From: Asanoa ishikariensis
Lineage (GTDB): Bacteria; Actinomycetota; Actinomycetes; Mycobacteriales; Micromonosporaceae
Length of the DNA stretch: 64,000 nt
Assembly (NCBI RefSeq): GCF_900107455.1
Contig: NZ_FNQB01000003.1
Location: 682,001 to 746,000, forward strand
Direction: 5' to 3'
The notes beneath the pieces are model-generated. The model worked only from the letters and a program-made list of their open reading frames with translations. It searched no databases and had not been told where the DNA came from. Shown in pieces: positions 63,213 through 64,000 of this stretch. A program made the position numbers and the translations under genes. Each line of letters begins with the position of its first letter. Position 1 is the first letter of the stretch.

Positions 63213-64000
63213 GAGCGGTCCTGCTCGCCCCGTTCACGGCGCGCACGTGGCGCGAGATGGGCTACGCGCTGGCCAGCCTGCTGTTCGCGGCGCCGGCCGT
63301 GCTGGTGCCGGCGGCCCTGCTGGTCGCGGCCCCGGCCGCGCTCACCGTCGTCGGCCTGCCGCTCCTGGTCGGGGTGCTGCTGCTGGCCCGCCACCTGCCC
63401 GGCTGGTTCGGATTCGTGGCCCGGCCGCTGCTGGGGTGGGACCTGTCGGCGCCGCCGCCGCTGTCGGGTCGCACGGCGGTCGCCCGGGCGCGCGAGGTGC
63501 TGACCGACGGGCGGGCCTGGCGGGCGGCCGTGTACGCGTTCGCCAAGGCGCCGCTGGCGGCGGTCACCGCGTACATCACCCTGCTCGGCACGGTCTTCGG
63601 GGTTCTGCTGCTGACCTCGCCGCTGTGGTGGGAGGCCGGCATCAGGGATCTGGGCCTGCCGGGCGTCGACAGCCGGCCCGAGACCGGCTACGCGGCGGCG
63701 GTCGGCGCGGTCGCGCTGCTGCTGTGCCCGTGGCTGCTGCGGGGGCTGGTCGCGGTCGACCGGAACCTGGCGCTGCTGCTGCTCGGACCCGGCCCCGCCG
63801 AGCGGCGGATCGGCGAGCTGGTGACCAGCCGCGCGGCGCTGACCGCCGACGCCGCCACGACGCTGCGCCGGCTCGAACGCGACCTGCACGACGGCACCCA
63901 GGCCCGGCTCGTGGCGTTGGGCATGACGCTGTCCCGGATCGAGAAGCGGCTCGGACCGTCCGATGTGGATGAGCTGGTCGGCGAGGCCCGCGCCATGGTG
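63209..64000 (+). CDS. Sensor histidine kinase, HisKA_3 type, C-terminus missing
   Basis: At least 264 aa, cut by the right edge. Four to six hydrophobic helices form an N-terminal membrane sensor, followed by the phospho-acceptor region LERDLHDGTQARLVALGM with its His. GTG at 63209 overlaps the permease stop by four bases, so the exporter and kinase form one transcript; a response regulator is expected beyond the edge. Confidence 0.92.
   Translation, partial: MRAVLLAPFTARTWREMGYALASLLFAAPAVLVPAALLVAAPAALTVVGLPLLVGVLLLARHLPGWFGFVARPLLGWDLSAPPPLSGRTAVARAREVLTDGRAWRAAVYAFAKAPLAAVTAYITLLGTVFGVLLLTSPLWWEAGIRDLGLPGVDSRPETGYAAAVGAVALLLCPWLLRGLVAVDRNLALLLLGPGPAERRIGELVTSRAALTADAATTLRRLERDLHDGTQARLVALGMTLSRIEKRLGPSDVDELVGEARAMV

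Overview
The window is high-GC DNA with GTG and TTG starts, 1- to 4-base start/stop overlaps and actinobacterial families (SigE-type sigma factor, CGNR zinc-finger protein, covalent-flavin alditol oxidase, GH81 glucanase). It looks like a chromosomal segment of a filamentous actinomycete. Recurrent terminator hairpins built on AAGGGACCCTT suggest Micromonosporaceae, but that placement is inference. I saw no rRNA, tRNA, CRISPR array, prophage or intact transposase. One MITE-like element lies at 42056-42223.

Layout. (1) 1-10.3 kb: a catabolic module. Seven minus-strand genes, nearly all overlapping, encode an ABC importer (lipoprotein, two permeases, two different UgpC/MsmK-type ATPases), a semialdehyde dehydrogenase and a Fe-dependent alcohol dehydrogenase cut by the window edge. 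Divergent from them are a GntR regulator, a DJ-1/PfpI protein and a meta-cleavage-type hydrolase. (2) 10.4-19.4 kb: small stress and regulatory genes: EthD protein, HdeD-like membrane protein with divergent TetR, GFA enzyme, Tet(M)/OtrA-like ribosomal protection protein, sigma factor with membrane partner, MerR-thioredoxin pair, SnoaL-like protein, LysR and divergent SDR. (3) 19.4-28.5 kb: a seven-gene L-arabinose operon (lipoprotein, ATPase, permease, LacI regulator, araB, araD, araA) with two LacI-type operators upstream and a strong hairpin after the lipoprotein gene. (4) 28.6-35.7 kb: secreted hydrolase, lipid kinase, lipoprotein, small membrane proteins and an OmpR-type two-component system. 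(5) 36.3-40.8 kb: glycerol operon glpF-glpK-glpD. (6) 40.8-50 kb: two MFS transporters, the MITE, Gfo/Idh/MocA oxidoreductase, CGNR protein, GMC oxidoreductase, FUSC protein and alditol oxidase. (7) 50-64 kb: MHYT membrane protein, an HTH regulator divergent from an ABC exporter, a GNAT-DUF952 fusion, a large secreted GH81 beta-1,3-glucanase, small membrane proteins, an NAD(P)-binding protein, a VOC protein, an AI-2E family permease, and a LolD/FtsX-like ABC system running into a histidine kinase cut by the right edge.

How the genes work together. Most of the window is nutrient acquisition: a probable polyol or diol importer with its own dehydrogenases, L-arabinose uptake and conversion to D-xylulose 5-phosphate, glycerol uptake and oxidation, alditol oxidation and beta-1,3-glucan hydrolysis. 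Drug and stress functions are interleaved. Several genes appear to be leaderless or to have palindromes overlapping the promoter. The least familiar assemblies are the two-ATPase importer with one degenerate ATP site and its divergent DJ-1/hydrolase pair, the MITE wedged between a stop and a start codon, and the GMC oxidoreductase lacking its usual catalytic histidine.
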